13,360 bases of DNA from Propionibacteriaceae bacterium (lineage in GTDB: Bacteria > Actinomycetota > Actinomycetes > Propionibacteriales > Propionibacteriaceae): assembly GCA_031260385.1 (NCBI GenBank), contig JAIRKB010000063.1, positions 1-13,360 on the forward strand. Direction: 5' to 3'. Below are positions 6,553-13,360 of the stretch, piece after piece. The notes below the pieces were generated by a model. The model saw only the letters and a list, made by a program, of their open reading frames with translations. It did no database searches and was not told the DNA's origin. How positions within the stretch are numbered: the first letter of the stretch is position 1; each line of letters begins with the position of its first letter. The position numbers and the translations under genes are program-made.

Positions 6553-8873
6553 GTGGTGGTGCGGGAGCGGAGGACGGCGGCGGCGGTGGCGGCGAAGCCG
6601 AGGATCAGCCAGCCGATGACTACTAGGGTGTTGGTGGCGATAGCGGAGCCGCCGACGATGACATTCTGGATGGCGCCTAGAGCCGGGGTTAGCGGTGAAC
6701 AGGATCGTACGATCATGAAGGCACCACCGGTGGCGCCGGTGATGGCCCCGGCGGCGGCCACCACCGCGAAGGCGATGGCGATCAAGCCGCCTAGGCCTTT
6801 CAGCCAGGTGACTAATCCCTGGCTGACTAGGTAAAACATTGCTCCAGATAGTAACAGCAAGCTTAGGACGCCTAGGGAGGGGCCGAAGGGTAGCTTGAGG
6901 ACCGCTAGGGCGATGATCGCGATGATCAGCGCCTGAGCCCCGACGACTATCCCGGGGGTTAGCGAGCTCGCGATCAGGCGCAGGGAACTAGAGGCCGATT
7001 GGAGTAGGCGAGCCCGGATCGGTCGGACGACCAGGCTGGTGGCGAAAGCGCCAAGCCAGAGGGCCAAGATCAGCACGGAGGCGATCCACCCAGCGCCGAA
7101 ACCAGCCGTGCCATTCAGCGGGTCGGTGTCGATCGGGGAGGCGACGACGGAAGCCAGGGTGGTGCGCTCAGATGCGGAGTAGTTCGGTAGTTGGTCGAGG
7201 CCGTCAGCGAGACCGCCCGCTAGTTGCCGCGAGCCATCGGAAAGCAGGCCGCCGTTTTCGGCCGCTAGGTCTAGTCCCGAGCTGAGAGTGCTGAGACCAC
7301 CAGCCAGACCGGCCGCCCCCCAAGCTGAGGTGGAGATGCCATTAGCGAGTTCAGGCATGCCGAGGGCTAGTTGGTCGAGACCACCGGAGATCAACTTCGA
7401 GCCGTTGAGCAGTAAGGCCATCCCATCGGCGGCTTGGGCGATCCCAGCGACTAAGGCAGGCATCTCGGCGGCCAACTGACTGACCCCGCCAGCCAGCTGC
7501 GCCGAACCGTCGATCAACTGTTGACCAGAATCGCGCAGGAAGTTCAACTGCTGGAGAATATCGACCCCGCCTTCGGGCAGGGTGAGAGTGTCCATCAGAT
7601 CGGGCAAGGACTCCAGGGCCAGCAGGATTGGTCCGAGGGTGTCCACCTGAAGGGCCGCCGCCAGACTAGCAGCGGCCGCCGCCATCCCAGATTGCAGACC
7701 GGAATAGTAGGCATCGCAAGCCCCCATTTGGTCAATCTGGTCGGGGCAAGCCAACCAGGGGGGCAATCCGGCTTCGAAGGTGTCTCGCGGCAGAGCCGAC
7801 AGACCAGCCAAACGGTTGATCTCGGCGATCCCTTGTCGCAGGGCTTCGGCGGTATCGGTCATCATGGCCGGATTGGCGGTCAGAAGCTGAATGGCATCGA
7901 CTAGCCCTTGCATTTGCTCCAAGCTCGCAATCACCATGTCAAGGGCGGAGTTCACCCCACCGACATATTGTTCAACCCCGGAGGCGACGAGGTTGGCCCC
8001 CGCCGCTAAGGCGGCAAGATCAGCCGGCAGGGTGGCGGTAGAGGTCTTTAGGAACCCCATCCCAGCGGACAGAGCTTGCATACCGCCCGGCTGTTGGGGC
8101 GTACCATAAATAATCGATCGTTGGGAGTTGGCCAAGAGTAGGACGTCTCCTGGCAAACCGGAGGTAAGCCCGCGCATCGTCTCCATGCCGCCCGCCAATT
8201 GGGTCGCCCCATCACCGAGGGCGATCGCGCCGTCGTACGCCTGGTTGAGCCCGTTGACGAACTGCTCGACCCCATCAGCCAGCAGGGTAGCGGCGTCAGT
8301 GACGGTGCGAAACTGCTCGCCCATTTCGTTGAAACCGAGGTAGATCTGAGAAAGGTAGGTCCCGGTTAACATGGCGTTGAGAACCCCCGCCGCCTCGCGG
8401 GCGATTGCCCGACCGAGGGTGGCATCGGTCACCCCAGCGGTCGGCGAGGTGGTGATGGTGATGGTCGCTTGGATAGCATCCGCTGGGTCAGCGGCGTAGG
8501 AGGTCGCGGCGGCAGAGAACTCCGGTGGGATGGTGACGACGGCGGCATATTCCCCGGAGAGTAAGCCGGTTTGGGCGCCATACTCGGTCGCCAACTCCCA
8601 GGTCAGATTCTCATCGCGTTGAGTGTCGACGAGGGCAGCGGTCAGTTGGCGGCCCAAAGGGGTGTACTGATCGCCGATCGTCACCGGGTTATCGAGGTTA
8701 ACGACCGCCGCTTTCACCGTACGGGTGGTGGTAGACCAGTTCGCGAACATCAGCCCGCCAGCGATCAACACCGGCACTAGCAGTAAGGCGAGGGCGGTTC
8801 GTCCGCGCAACGGGAATGCCGTCAGGTTGAGCGCTGATAACAGGCGTTGAGCGCCTGCGAGTAACTGCTTCAT
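6525..8873 (-). CDS. YhgE/Pip-type membrane protein (ABC-2-like)
   Basis: 782 residues; ATG at 8873 with AGGGGAG just upstream. The layout matches the YhgE/Pip family. One N-terminal membrane helix (about 27-45) is followed by a large extracytoplasmic region opening with the family signature KAAVVNLDNPV, and by about five membrane helices at the C-terminus (about 593-615, 638-660, 663-686, 693-715, 745-768). The outer region is rich in helical repeats of the type L-x-x-G-x-x-Q-L-A-x-G (for example 197-230 and 453-560), expected to form long coiled coils. It has one Cys pair, C376/C386, likely a disulfide. The start overlaps the stop of the MMPL gene by four bases (ATGA), so translation is coupled. 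Relatives take part in export of envelope molecules or act as phage receptors or type VII secretion partners (YueB/EsaA). Here it probably works with the MMPL exporter; the substrate is unknown. Confidence 0.88.
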   Translation of the reverse strand: MKQLLAGAQRLLSALNLTAFPLRGRTALALLLVPVLIAGGLMFANWSTTTRTVKAAVVNLDNPVTIGDQYTPLGRQLTAALVDTQRDENLTWELATEYGAQTGLLSGEYAAVVTIPPEFSAAATSYAADPADAIQATITITTSPTAGVTDATLGRAIAREAAGVLNAMLTGTYLSQIYLGFNEMGEQFRTVTDAATLLADGVEQFVNGLNQAYDGAIALGDGATQLAGGMETMRGLTSGLPGDVLLLANSQRSIIYGTPQQPGGMQALSAGMGFLKTSTATLPADLAALAAGANLVASGVEQYVGGVNSALDMVIASLEQMQGLVDAIQLLTANPAMMTDTAEALRQGIAEINRLAGLSALPRDTFEAGLPPWLACPDQIDQMGACDAYYSGLQSGMAAAAASLAAALQVDTLGPILLALESLPDLMDTLTLPEGGVDILQQLNFLRDSGQQLIDGSAQLAGGVSQLAAEMPALVAGIAQAADGMALLLNGSKLISGGLDQLALGMPELANGISTSAWGAAGLAGGLSTLSSGLDLAAENGGLLSDGSRQLAGGLADGLDQLPNYSASERTTLASVVASPIDTDPLNGTAGFGAGWIASVLILALWLGAFATSLVVRPIRARLLQSASSSLRLIASSLTPGIVVGAQALIIAIIALAVLKLPFGPSLGVLSLLLLSGAMFYLVSQGLVTWLKGLGGLIAIAFAVVAAAGAITGATGGAFMIVRSCSPLTPALGAIQNVIVGGSAIATNTLVVIGWLILGFAATAAAVLRSRTTTLDDLAISK

Positions 8874-11557
8874 GATCTCCCCTCCAGGGTCACGATACGA
8901 ATGTTGCTGCCGGAAATCGACGGTGGCAGGTCAGTATGGGGGTTGAGGCCGAGGACCCAAGTTGTGGCGTCGGGTATGGCGGCTTGAAGGTGGGCGTCGA
9001 TGACGGCCCGGCTGGTTTCATCGAGTTCTTCGAGGTCTGGCACGAAGACGATGCCGCCCCAACCGGGCTCTAACTCGCTGGCGATACCGGCGGTTGCCGC
9101 GGTCACGATGGGGGTTTTCACCCGTACGAACGAAGACTCCTCGGGCAAGATCCGGCCCAACACCTTCAGGCGTCCGGTGGTGGCTTTCGCTCGTCCCGAG
9201 AGGGCGTAGACCAAGGCCAACCGAGCGGTGGCTTCACCCCTCACCACTAGGTGTTCGCCTGCCTCCAGGCGAAGGTTGGGGATGTCAAACAGCAGACGTC
9301 CGCCGGCTTCGCCGCGCAAGTCTTCGGCGTAGATAACAGCCTTATCGCCGGGGGCTGGCCAGTTGGCTAAGGCGGTGAGATGGGCGAGGGCTTCACCTTC
9401 GATATCGAGGTGGGGTAGGCGTCTGTCGAGCCATTTGGGCAGCCACCAAGCGGCGCGGGCGCCCATCAGCTTCATGATGGCGGGGCCGAGGGTCATACGG
9501 ACGATGAAGGCGTCAAAGGCCACCCCCACCGCTAAGCCGAAGGCAATCGGCTTTACGATGCCGGTGGCAGCGGGGACGAAGAAGGCGAAGACCGAGAACA
9601 TGATGAAACCAGCGGCGGCCACCACCTTGACCGAATGTACGAAACCGTCCTCAATCCAGCGTTTGGTATTACCAATGGCATATTCTTCGCGCATACGTGA
9701 GGTTAGGAAAACCTCGTAGTCCATCGCCAGACCGAAGAGAATGCCCATCAGGATGATTGGTAGGAAACTGATCACCGGGCCGGCCTCTGCCAGGTTGATG
9801 ATCCCCTTGGCGTACCCCTTATTGAAAACTAGCGTGGTGGCCCCGAAGGCGGCGCCGACACTCAACAGGTAGCCGAGGGCAGCCTTGACTGGCACCCAGA
9901 TAGAGCGGAAGGCGACCATTAGTAGGATGAAAGATAACCCCACCACGAAGAGGGCAAAGGGGAGTAGGGCCGCTCTTAGGCGGGCCGAGACATCGATTTC
10001 GGCGGCGGTGAAGCCGGTGACCGCGGTGTCGATACCGTAGGTGAGCTCCCACTGGTCGTGTTTGGCGCGCAGACGTTCAACTAGTCCGACAGTGGCGGGG
10101 TCGTCGGGACCGGTCGTCGGGATGATCTGAACCATCAGCGTATCGATATTAGCATTCGGGGTGGCGGCAGCGACCCGCCGCACCCCCTCCATCGCTTCGA
10201 TCTCGGCGGGCAAACCCTCAAGCAGGCCCAGAAGATCGTCGGTTTCGATGATTGACGCGGTGACGATCAGGGGTCCGTTCATGCCGACCCCGAAATGCTC
10301 GGCGACCAGATCATAGGTCACCCGGTCAGTGTCGCCGGGGGCGGATTGCCCAGCGGTGGGCAGCGCGAGATGAAGGTCTTTGGCCGGGATCGCCAGGGCG
10401 CCAAGACCAATGACGATGACCAGGACGGTCACTAGCGGTTTCTTGGTCGCGAGGGTCACCCATTTCAAGGCCATCCGCTCTGACCAGGGGGAGCGGTTGG
10501 GATCCTTGGCCTGCTGGCGGCGGGGTTGGCGGTGCGGGCGCGGGGCTAAACGGGCCCCGGCGAAGCCAAGGAAGGCCGGTAACAGGGTGAGCGCGAGCAG
10601 GACTTCGAGCGCGACCCCGAAGGCGGTGAACATCCCCATTATCGTTAAGAAAGGCAGGTTGGCGATCGCGAGCCCAATCAGAGCGACAACGACCGTACTC
10701 CCAGCGAAAACCACCGCTGAACCGGCCGTCGCCACGGCTCGGGCTGCCGACTCCTCGGGCGCCATTCCGGTCGCCAGTTGCGTTCGGTGGCGGGAGATAA
10801 TGAACAGCGAGTAGTCAATGCCAACCGCCAAAGCGAGCATCACCGCCAACATCAAGGTGGAGGACATGATCGAGATCACGCTGGTGCCGATAACCACCAG
10901 CGATATCGTGACGCCGACCCCGGTTAGGGCGCTGCCCAGGGGCATCACGGCCCCCAGCAGGCCGCCGAGGGCAATGATCAGCACGGCCAGCGCGACCAGG
11001 ACCCCAATCCCCTCGGTGGGACTGAGACGGGGTAGGTGGAGGGAGTAGACCTCGCCCCCCACACTGACCTGGGAGCCTGGCAGGCGTTCGGTTAAGGACT
11101 GCGCCTGCGCTGCCAGTTCGTCGCGTTGGGCATTAGTGAAGGTGGACACCGTCCCATCAACGCGGACGCGAATGAGCGCGTGGGTGCCATCGTCGGAGAT
11201 TGAGCCAGTGACGTACTGGTTGTAGGGATCTTGAACGCCCTTGACGTAGGACAGGGTCTCGAAATCTCTGAGGTAGGCTTTGACCGCGCGGGCGATGTCC
11301 GGGTCATTGAAGGTGGTGTCGGGTGGGGCGGTGACGACGATGAGGGCGGCCGAGTCGGCGGCTTCCGGGAAGGTGATCGCCAGCGTCTTGAGCGCCTCAA
11401 TCGAACTGGCTTTCGGGATGGTAAAAGAGTCGTCGAAGTCGCCGCCAAGGGTCAAGGCCAAGGCCCCGAAACCGGCGAGCACGATTAGCCAGGCTGCCAG
11501 CACGCGCATTCTGTGGCGGTAACAGGCACGACCGATGCGATAAAGCAGCGCCGACAC
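8870..11557 (-). CDS. MMPL/RND family exporter with a C-terminal degenerate ABC-ATPase-like domain
   Basis: 895 residues; GTG start with GAGG eight bases upstream. Residues 1 to about 715 are a two-fold RND/MMPL transporter with about 12 membrane helices and two extracytoplasmic domains (about 42-180 and 395-525). The proton-relay Asp-Tyr pairs are present in both halves, D248-Y249 in AVGIDYS and D613-Y614 in GLAMDYE, so proton-driven transport should work. An extra ~160-residue cytoplasmic tail (about 737-895) follows. It reads like an ABC ATPase: the strand before Walker A (EAGEHLVVRG), then GEATARLAL in place of GxxGxGKST (R779 at the Lys position), ALSGRAKATTGRLKVLG like the following ABC segment, VFVPDLEELDETSR like Walker B and D-loop, and H873 at the switch position. 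The signature LSGGQ is absent. The tail is therefore probably catalytically dead. Substrate is unknown; lipids or other hydrophobic envelope compounds are typical of the family. Confidence 0.92.
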   Translation of the reverse strand: MSALLYRIGRACYRHRMRVLAAWLIVLAGFGALALTLGGDFDDSFTIPKASSIEALKTLAITFPEAADSAALIVVTAPPDTTFNDPDIARAVKAYLRDFETLSYVKGVQDPYNQYVTGSISDDGTHALIRVRVDGTVSTFTNAQRDELAAQAQSLTERLPGSQVSVGGEVYSLHLPRLSPTEGIGVLVALAVLIIALGGLLGAVMPLGSALTGVGVTISLVVIGTSVISIMSSTLMLAVMLALAVGIDYSLFIISRHRTQLATGMAPEESAARAVATAGSAVVFAGSTVVVALIGLAIANLPFLTIMGMFTAFGVALEVLLALTLLPAFLGFAGARLAPRPHRQPRRQQAKDPNRSPWSERMALKWVTLATKKPLVTVLVIVIGLGALAIPAKDLHLALPTAGQSAPGDTDRVTYDLVAEHFGVGMNGPLIVTASIIETDDLLGLLEGLPAEIEAMEGVRRVAAATPNANIDTLMVQIIPTTGPDDPATVGLVERLRAKHDQWELTYGIDTAVTGFTAAEIDVSARLRAALLPFALFVVGLSFILLMVAFRSIWVPVKAALGYLLSVGAAFGATTLVFNKGYAKGIINLAEAGPVISFLPIILMGILFGLAMDYEVFLTSRMREEYAIGNTKRWIEDGFVHSVKVVAAAGFIMFSVFAFFVPAATGIVKPIAFGLAVGVAFDAFIVRMTLGPAIMKLMGARAAWWLPKWLDRRLPHLDIEGEALAHLTALANWPAPGDKAVIYAEDLRGEAGGRLLFDIPNLRLEAGEHLVVRGEATARLALVYALSGRAKATTGRLKVLGRILPEESSFVRVKTPIVTAATAGIASELEPGWGGIVFVPDLEELDETSRAVIDAHLQAAIPDATTWVLGLNPHTDLPPSISGSNIRIVTLEGRS

Positions 11558-11600
11558 CAGTGAGCCTCGATTCTTCTCGGCGGTGGGTTACGAGTTGGGA

Positions 11601-11615
11601 TGTACCCCTCGTACA
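11601..11615. promoter_or_regulatory. Dyad TGTAC-N5-GTACA upstream of the exporter operon
   Basis: Perfect 5-base arms spaced by CCCTC lie 44-58 bases before the MMPL GTG start, in the 141-bp divergent region. The size and symmetry suit a dimeric helix-turn-helix repressor such as a TetR-family protein, which commonly controls MMPL/YhgE exporters. No regulator gene is present in the window, so the assignment is an inference. Confidence 0.45.
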
Positions 11616-11654
11616 GTCTACTCGCACCCGGGATGGGGGACGGTGGACAGAAAA

Positions 11655-11675
11655 GCGACACTTGGTTAGTGTCGC
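11655..11675. promoter_or_regulatory. Dyad GCGACACT-N5-AGTGTCGC between exporter operon and lipoprotein
   Basis: Perfect 8-base arms with a five-base spacer (TGGTT), flanked by further GACA/TGTC symmetry. It ends 23 bases before the ATG of the DUF4358-like gene and about 98 bases upstream of the MMPL start. The spacing equals that of the neighbouring TGTAC dyad. It could be an operator for a TetR-like dimer serving both divergent units. Alternatively it could be a hairpin in the leader of the lipoprotein mRNA. Confidence 0.5.
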
Positions 11676-11698
11676 GTTGTCAGGGGGGATGAGGTGAG

Positions 11699-12247
11699 AT
11701 GATGTCTATTATGACAATTAGGAGTCTTGGTGCGCTTTGTTGCGTACTCGCTATTGGGTTGTTGACGGCTTGCGGTTCGAAAGCCGAGGTTATTTCCGGG
11801 ACGCCGGAAGAGCTGTTGCCAGCCTTGGTCGCCGAAGCCAGAGCCACCCTGCCCGAGTATGGGCTAGGGGATACCTTCGATGAGGCAGTCACCGCCGATA
11901 GCGCGGAGTTCGCCCTCGGCCTGACCGCCGCCCAGTTCACCGCTAACGTTGACTCGGCTTTCCAGGCCAAAGCGATGATGATGACCACCCCGCAGACCGC
12001 CATCCTGGTGAAAGCGAAGGATGCCGCCGCCGCCGCTGAGGTCGCCCGATTAATCGCCGCCGGCTTCGACTCGACCCAGTGGATTTGCGTCATGCCCGAG
12101 CGTAGTGTCGTGGTAACGGCCGGTAGTTGGGTCTTGCTGGCGGTTGGTTCGGTTGATTCCACGAATGCCTTGGTGGAGGCCTTTGGCAAGCTTGCGGAAG
12201 GGAGTGCCGGCGAGCCGAACACCTTCTACTTCGGGCCGACTGAGTAG
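11699..12247 (+). CDS. DUF4358-like lipoprotein
   Basis: 182 residues from ATG 11699 (or the adjacent ATG at 11702; GAGG at 11691 serves either). The N-terminus is a lipoprotein signal ending in LLTAC, with Cys25 as the anchor. The mature part is a compact alpha/beta protein: a long helix with LLPALVAEARATLPEYGL, a strand-rich middle TPQTAILVKAKD, the helix AAAAAEVARLIAAGF, and the closing strands SVVVTAGSWVLLAVGS. This order matches DUF4358, recalled as small lipoproteins often encoded beside MBOAT acyltransferases; no search was possible to confirm it. The MBOAT gene starts 21 bases after the stop, in the same reading frame, so the two should be co-transcribed. The likely role is an envelope-side accessory of polysaccharide acylation, inferred from the neighbour. 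The biochemical function is unknown. Confidence 0.78.
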   Translation: MMSIMTIRSLGALCCVLAIGLLTACGSKAEVISGTPEELLPALVAEARATLPEYGLGDTFDEAVTADSAEFALGLTAAQFTANVDSAFQAKAMMMTTPQTAILVKAKDAAAAAEVARLIAAGFDSTQWICVMPERSVVVTAGSWVLLAVGSVDSTNALVEAFGKLAEGSAGEPNTFYFGPTE

Positions 12248-12256
12248 CCCTCGACC

Positions 12257-12268
12257 GGCGGATCCGCC
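12257..12268. repeat. 12-bp palindrome directly before the MBOAT start codon
   Basis: GGCGGATCCGCC is a perfect palindrome that ends on the base before the ATG at 12269. Its left half GGCGGA is the only Shine-Dalgarno-like stretch, six bases from the start. A small hairpin (4-bp stem, GATC loop) could mask it, which would make translation depend on ribosomes finishing the upstream lipoprotein gene. It may equally be chance. Confidence 0.4.
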
Positions 12269-13360
12269 ATGTTGTTCTCTAGCCTGACCTTCCTCTACGT
12301 CTTCCTTCCCGTGACCCTGCTGGTGTATTTTCTGGTGCCCCAGCGTCGGTTCGGGTTGGGGCCGCGAAACTGGGTCTTGCTGATCGCGAGCCTGATCTTT
12401 TACGCCTGGGGTGGGCCGGGTTACCTGGCTATCATGGTGGCCCAAATCACTTTGGCTTGGGGGTTTGGCTTGGCGATTGAACGCTGGCGGAGCACCCGGG
12501 CGGCGAAACCGATCTTCATTGTTTCGATCTGCCTCAGCCTGGTCGCCTTGTTGTTCTACAAATACACTGGGTTTTTTCTGGCTAATCTCGGGTCGTTGCT
12601 TGGCGTTCCACTACCGCTGCTGCGACTGGTGTTGCCACTGGGGATTAGCTTCTACACCTTCCAGATCCTGTCCTATCTGATCGATCTCTATCGGGGCACG
12701 ATCCCTGTTCAACGCAATATCGGCACCTTTGCGACCTATGTCGCCTTATTCCCCCAGTTGATCGCCGGGCCGATCGTACGCTATGCCGAGATCCGGGTCG
12801 CTTTGACCGAGCGGGTCTCAACCCTGGACGACTTTGCGGCTGGGGCGCGGCGTTTCTCGGTCGGATTGGCCAAGAAGATCCTGATCGCCAACACCATGGG
12901 TGGGTTGGTGGAACTGCTGCGCACTGACCAGCACCCCTCGACCCTCAGCGCTTGGCTTTACCTGATCGCCTTTGCCTTGCAGATCTACTTTGACTTCTCG
13001 GCCTACTCCGATATGGCGGTTGGGCTAGGGCGGATGTTTGGGCTCAAGTTCCCCGAAAACTTCAACTATCCCTATATCTCGCGTAGTATCACCGAGTTTT
13101 GGCGGCGCTGGCATATGACCTTGTCGGCATGGTTTAGGGACTATGTCTACTTCTCTTTGGGTGGCAGTCGGGTTCGGACCTTCCGGGTGATCATTAACCT
13201 GTTGATCGTCTGGTGTCTGACCGGGTTTTGGCACGGAGCGGCCTGGAATTTTCTATTCTGGGGTGGTTATTATGCGGTTCTGCTCATTGTTGAGAAATAC
13301 CTCCTCAAGCCGGTGTTGGAGAAGTTGCCACGCTGGCTAACCCACGTTTATGCCTTGTTC
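12269..13360 (+). CDS. MBOAT O-acyltransferase, AlgI/DltB-like (3' end outside window)
   Basis: 364 codons from ATG 12269 run in frame to the right edge, with no stop. The start MLFSSLTFLYVFLPV is the typical N-terminus of AlgI/PatA-type membrane-bound O-acyltransferases. Many membrane helices follow, with the hallmark stretches NWVLLIASLIFYAWG, LPLGISFYTFQILSYLIDLY, FPQLIAGPIVRY, FDFSAYSDMAVGLGRMFG, and FPENFNYPY followed by TEFWRRWHMTLSAWFRDYVY. The family histidines are present: H282 in RRWHMTL and the putative catalytic H322 in TGFWHGAAWNF. AlgI relatives are usually about 460-520 residues, so roughly a quarter is missing. These proteins move acyl groups, commonly acetyl, across the membrane for transfer to exopolysaccharide or wall polymers, usually with an SGNH/AlgX-like partner, which may lie just outside the window. 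The gene follows the DUF4358-like lipoprotein in a likely operon. Confidence 0.93.
   Translation, partial: MLFSSLTFLYVFLPVTLLVYFLVPQRRFGLGPRNWVLLIASLIFYAWGGPGYLAIMVAQITLAWGFGLAIERWRSTRAAKPIFIVSICLSLVALLFYKYTGFFLANLGSLLGVPLPLLRLVLPLGISFYTFQILSYLIDLYRGTIPVQRNIGTFATYVALFPQLIAGPIVRYAEIRVALTERVSTLDDFAAGARRFSVGLAKKILIANTMGGLVELLRTDQHPSTLSAWLYLIAFALQIYFDFSAYSDMAVGLGRMFGLKFPENFNYPYISRSITEFWRRWHMTLSAWFRDYVYFSLGGSRVRTFRVIINLLIVWCLTGFWHGAAWNFLFWGGYYAVLLIVEKYLLKPVLEKLPRWLTHVYALF

Noticed and set aside
10380..11048. Plus-strand open frames opposite the MMPL gene
   Set aside because: Arg/Pro/Ala-rich shadow translations opposite conserved RND transmembrane segments.
9349..11557. Assigning the MMPL protein to MmpL3 or another named mycobacterial transporter
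   Set aside because: The Asp-Tyr relay pairs are general to the family, and neither the ABC-like tail nor the YhgE partner supports a specific named orthologue.
12050..12445. Minus-strand open frame across the DUF4358-like/MBOAT junction
   Set aside because: It covers parts of two well-supported plus-strand genes and has a charged, low-complexity product with no family resemblance.

Overview
The window comes from a moderately GC-rich actinobacterium. The evidence is GTG starts with GAGG/GGGAG-type ribosome binding sites, an MMPL/RND plus YhgE export operon, lipoproteins with classical lipoboxes, a secreted beta-helix protein carrying Trp-rich 'GWAWDP' modules, and a sensor kinase with an actinobacterial-style dimerisation helix. 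The genus cannot be read from the sequence. No rRNA, tRNA, CRISPR array, insertion sequence or phage gene was seen. No gap between genes exceeds about 221 bp.

Left part (1-5634): a response regulator on the minus strand, cut by the window edge, is divergent from a sensor-kinase-like gene. The kinase has an unusual architecture. Its dimerisation/phosphoacceptor helix and HATPase domain are N-terminal and cytoplasmic. A single membrane helix follows, then two Fn3-like domains, a Thr/Ala/Pro linker and two ~100-residue Trp-rich modules outside the cell. Converging on it, with a strong shared hairpin between the two stops, is a large secreted right-handed beta-helix protein. Its last two C-terminal modules are the same pair, in the same order, as those on the kinase. 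This is the most interesting signal in the window: it suggests a two-component system whose sensor shares its surface or ligand-binding modules with a neighbouring secreted carbohydrate-active-like protein.

Middle part (5635-11557): a small lipoprotein of unknown function is divergent from the beta-helix gene. It converges on a two-gene minus-strand operon, an MMPL/RND exporter followed by a YhgE/Pip-type membrane protein, whose stop and start overlap as ATGA. The MMPL protein carries a C-terminal domain that reads like an ABC ATPase with a ruined Walker A. This suggests an old ABC subunit was captured and inactivated.

Right part (11558-13360): divergent from the exporter operon, across a short region with two clear dyad elements, lie a DUF4358-like lipoprotein and an AlgI/DltB-type MBOAT O-acyltransferase cut by the right edge. 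The pair probably belongs to a system that acylates an extracytoplasmic polysaccharide. With the beta-helix protein and the two lipoproteins, the window reads as a cell-envelope or exopolysaccharide neighbourhood.
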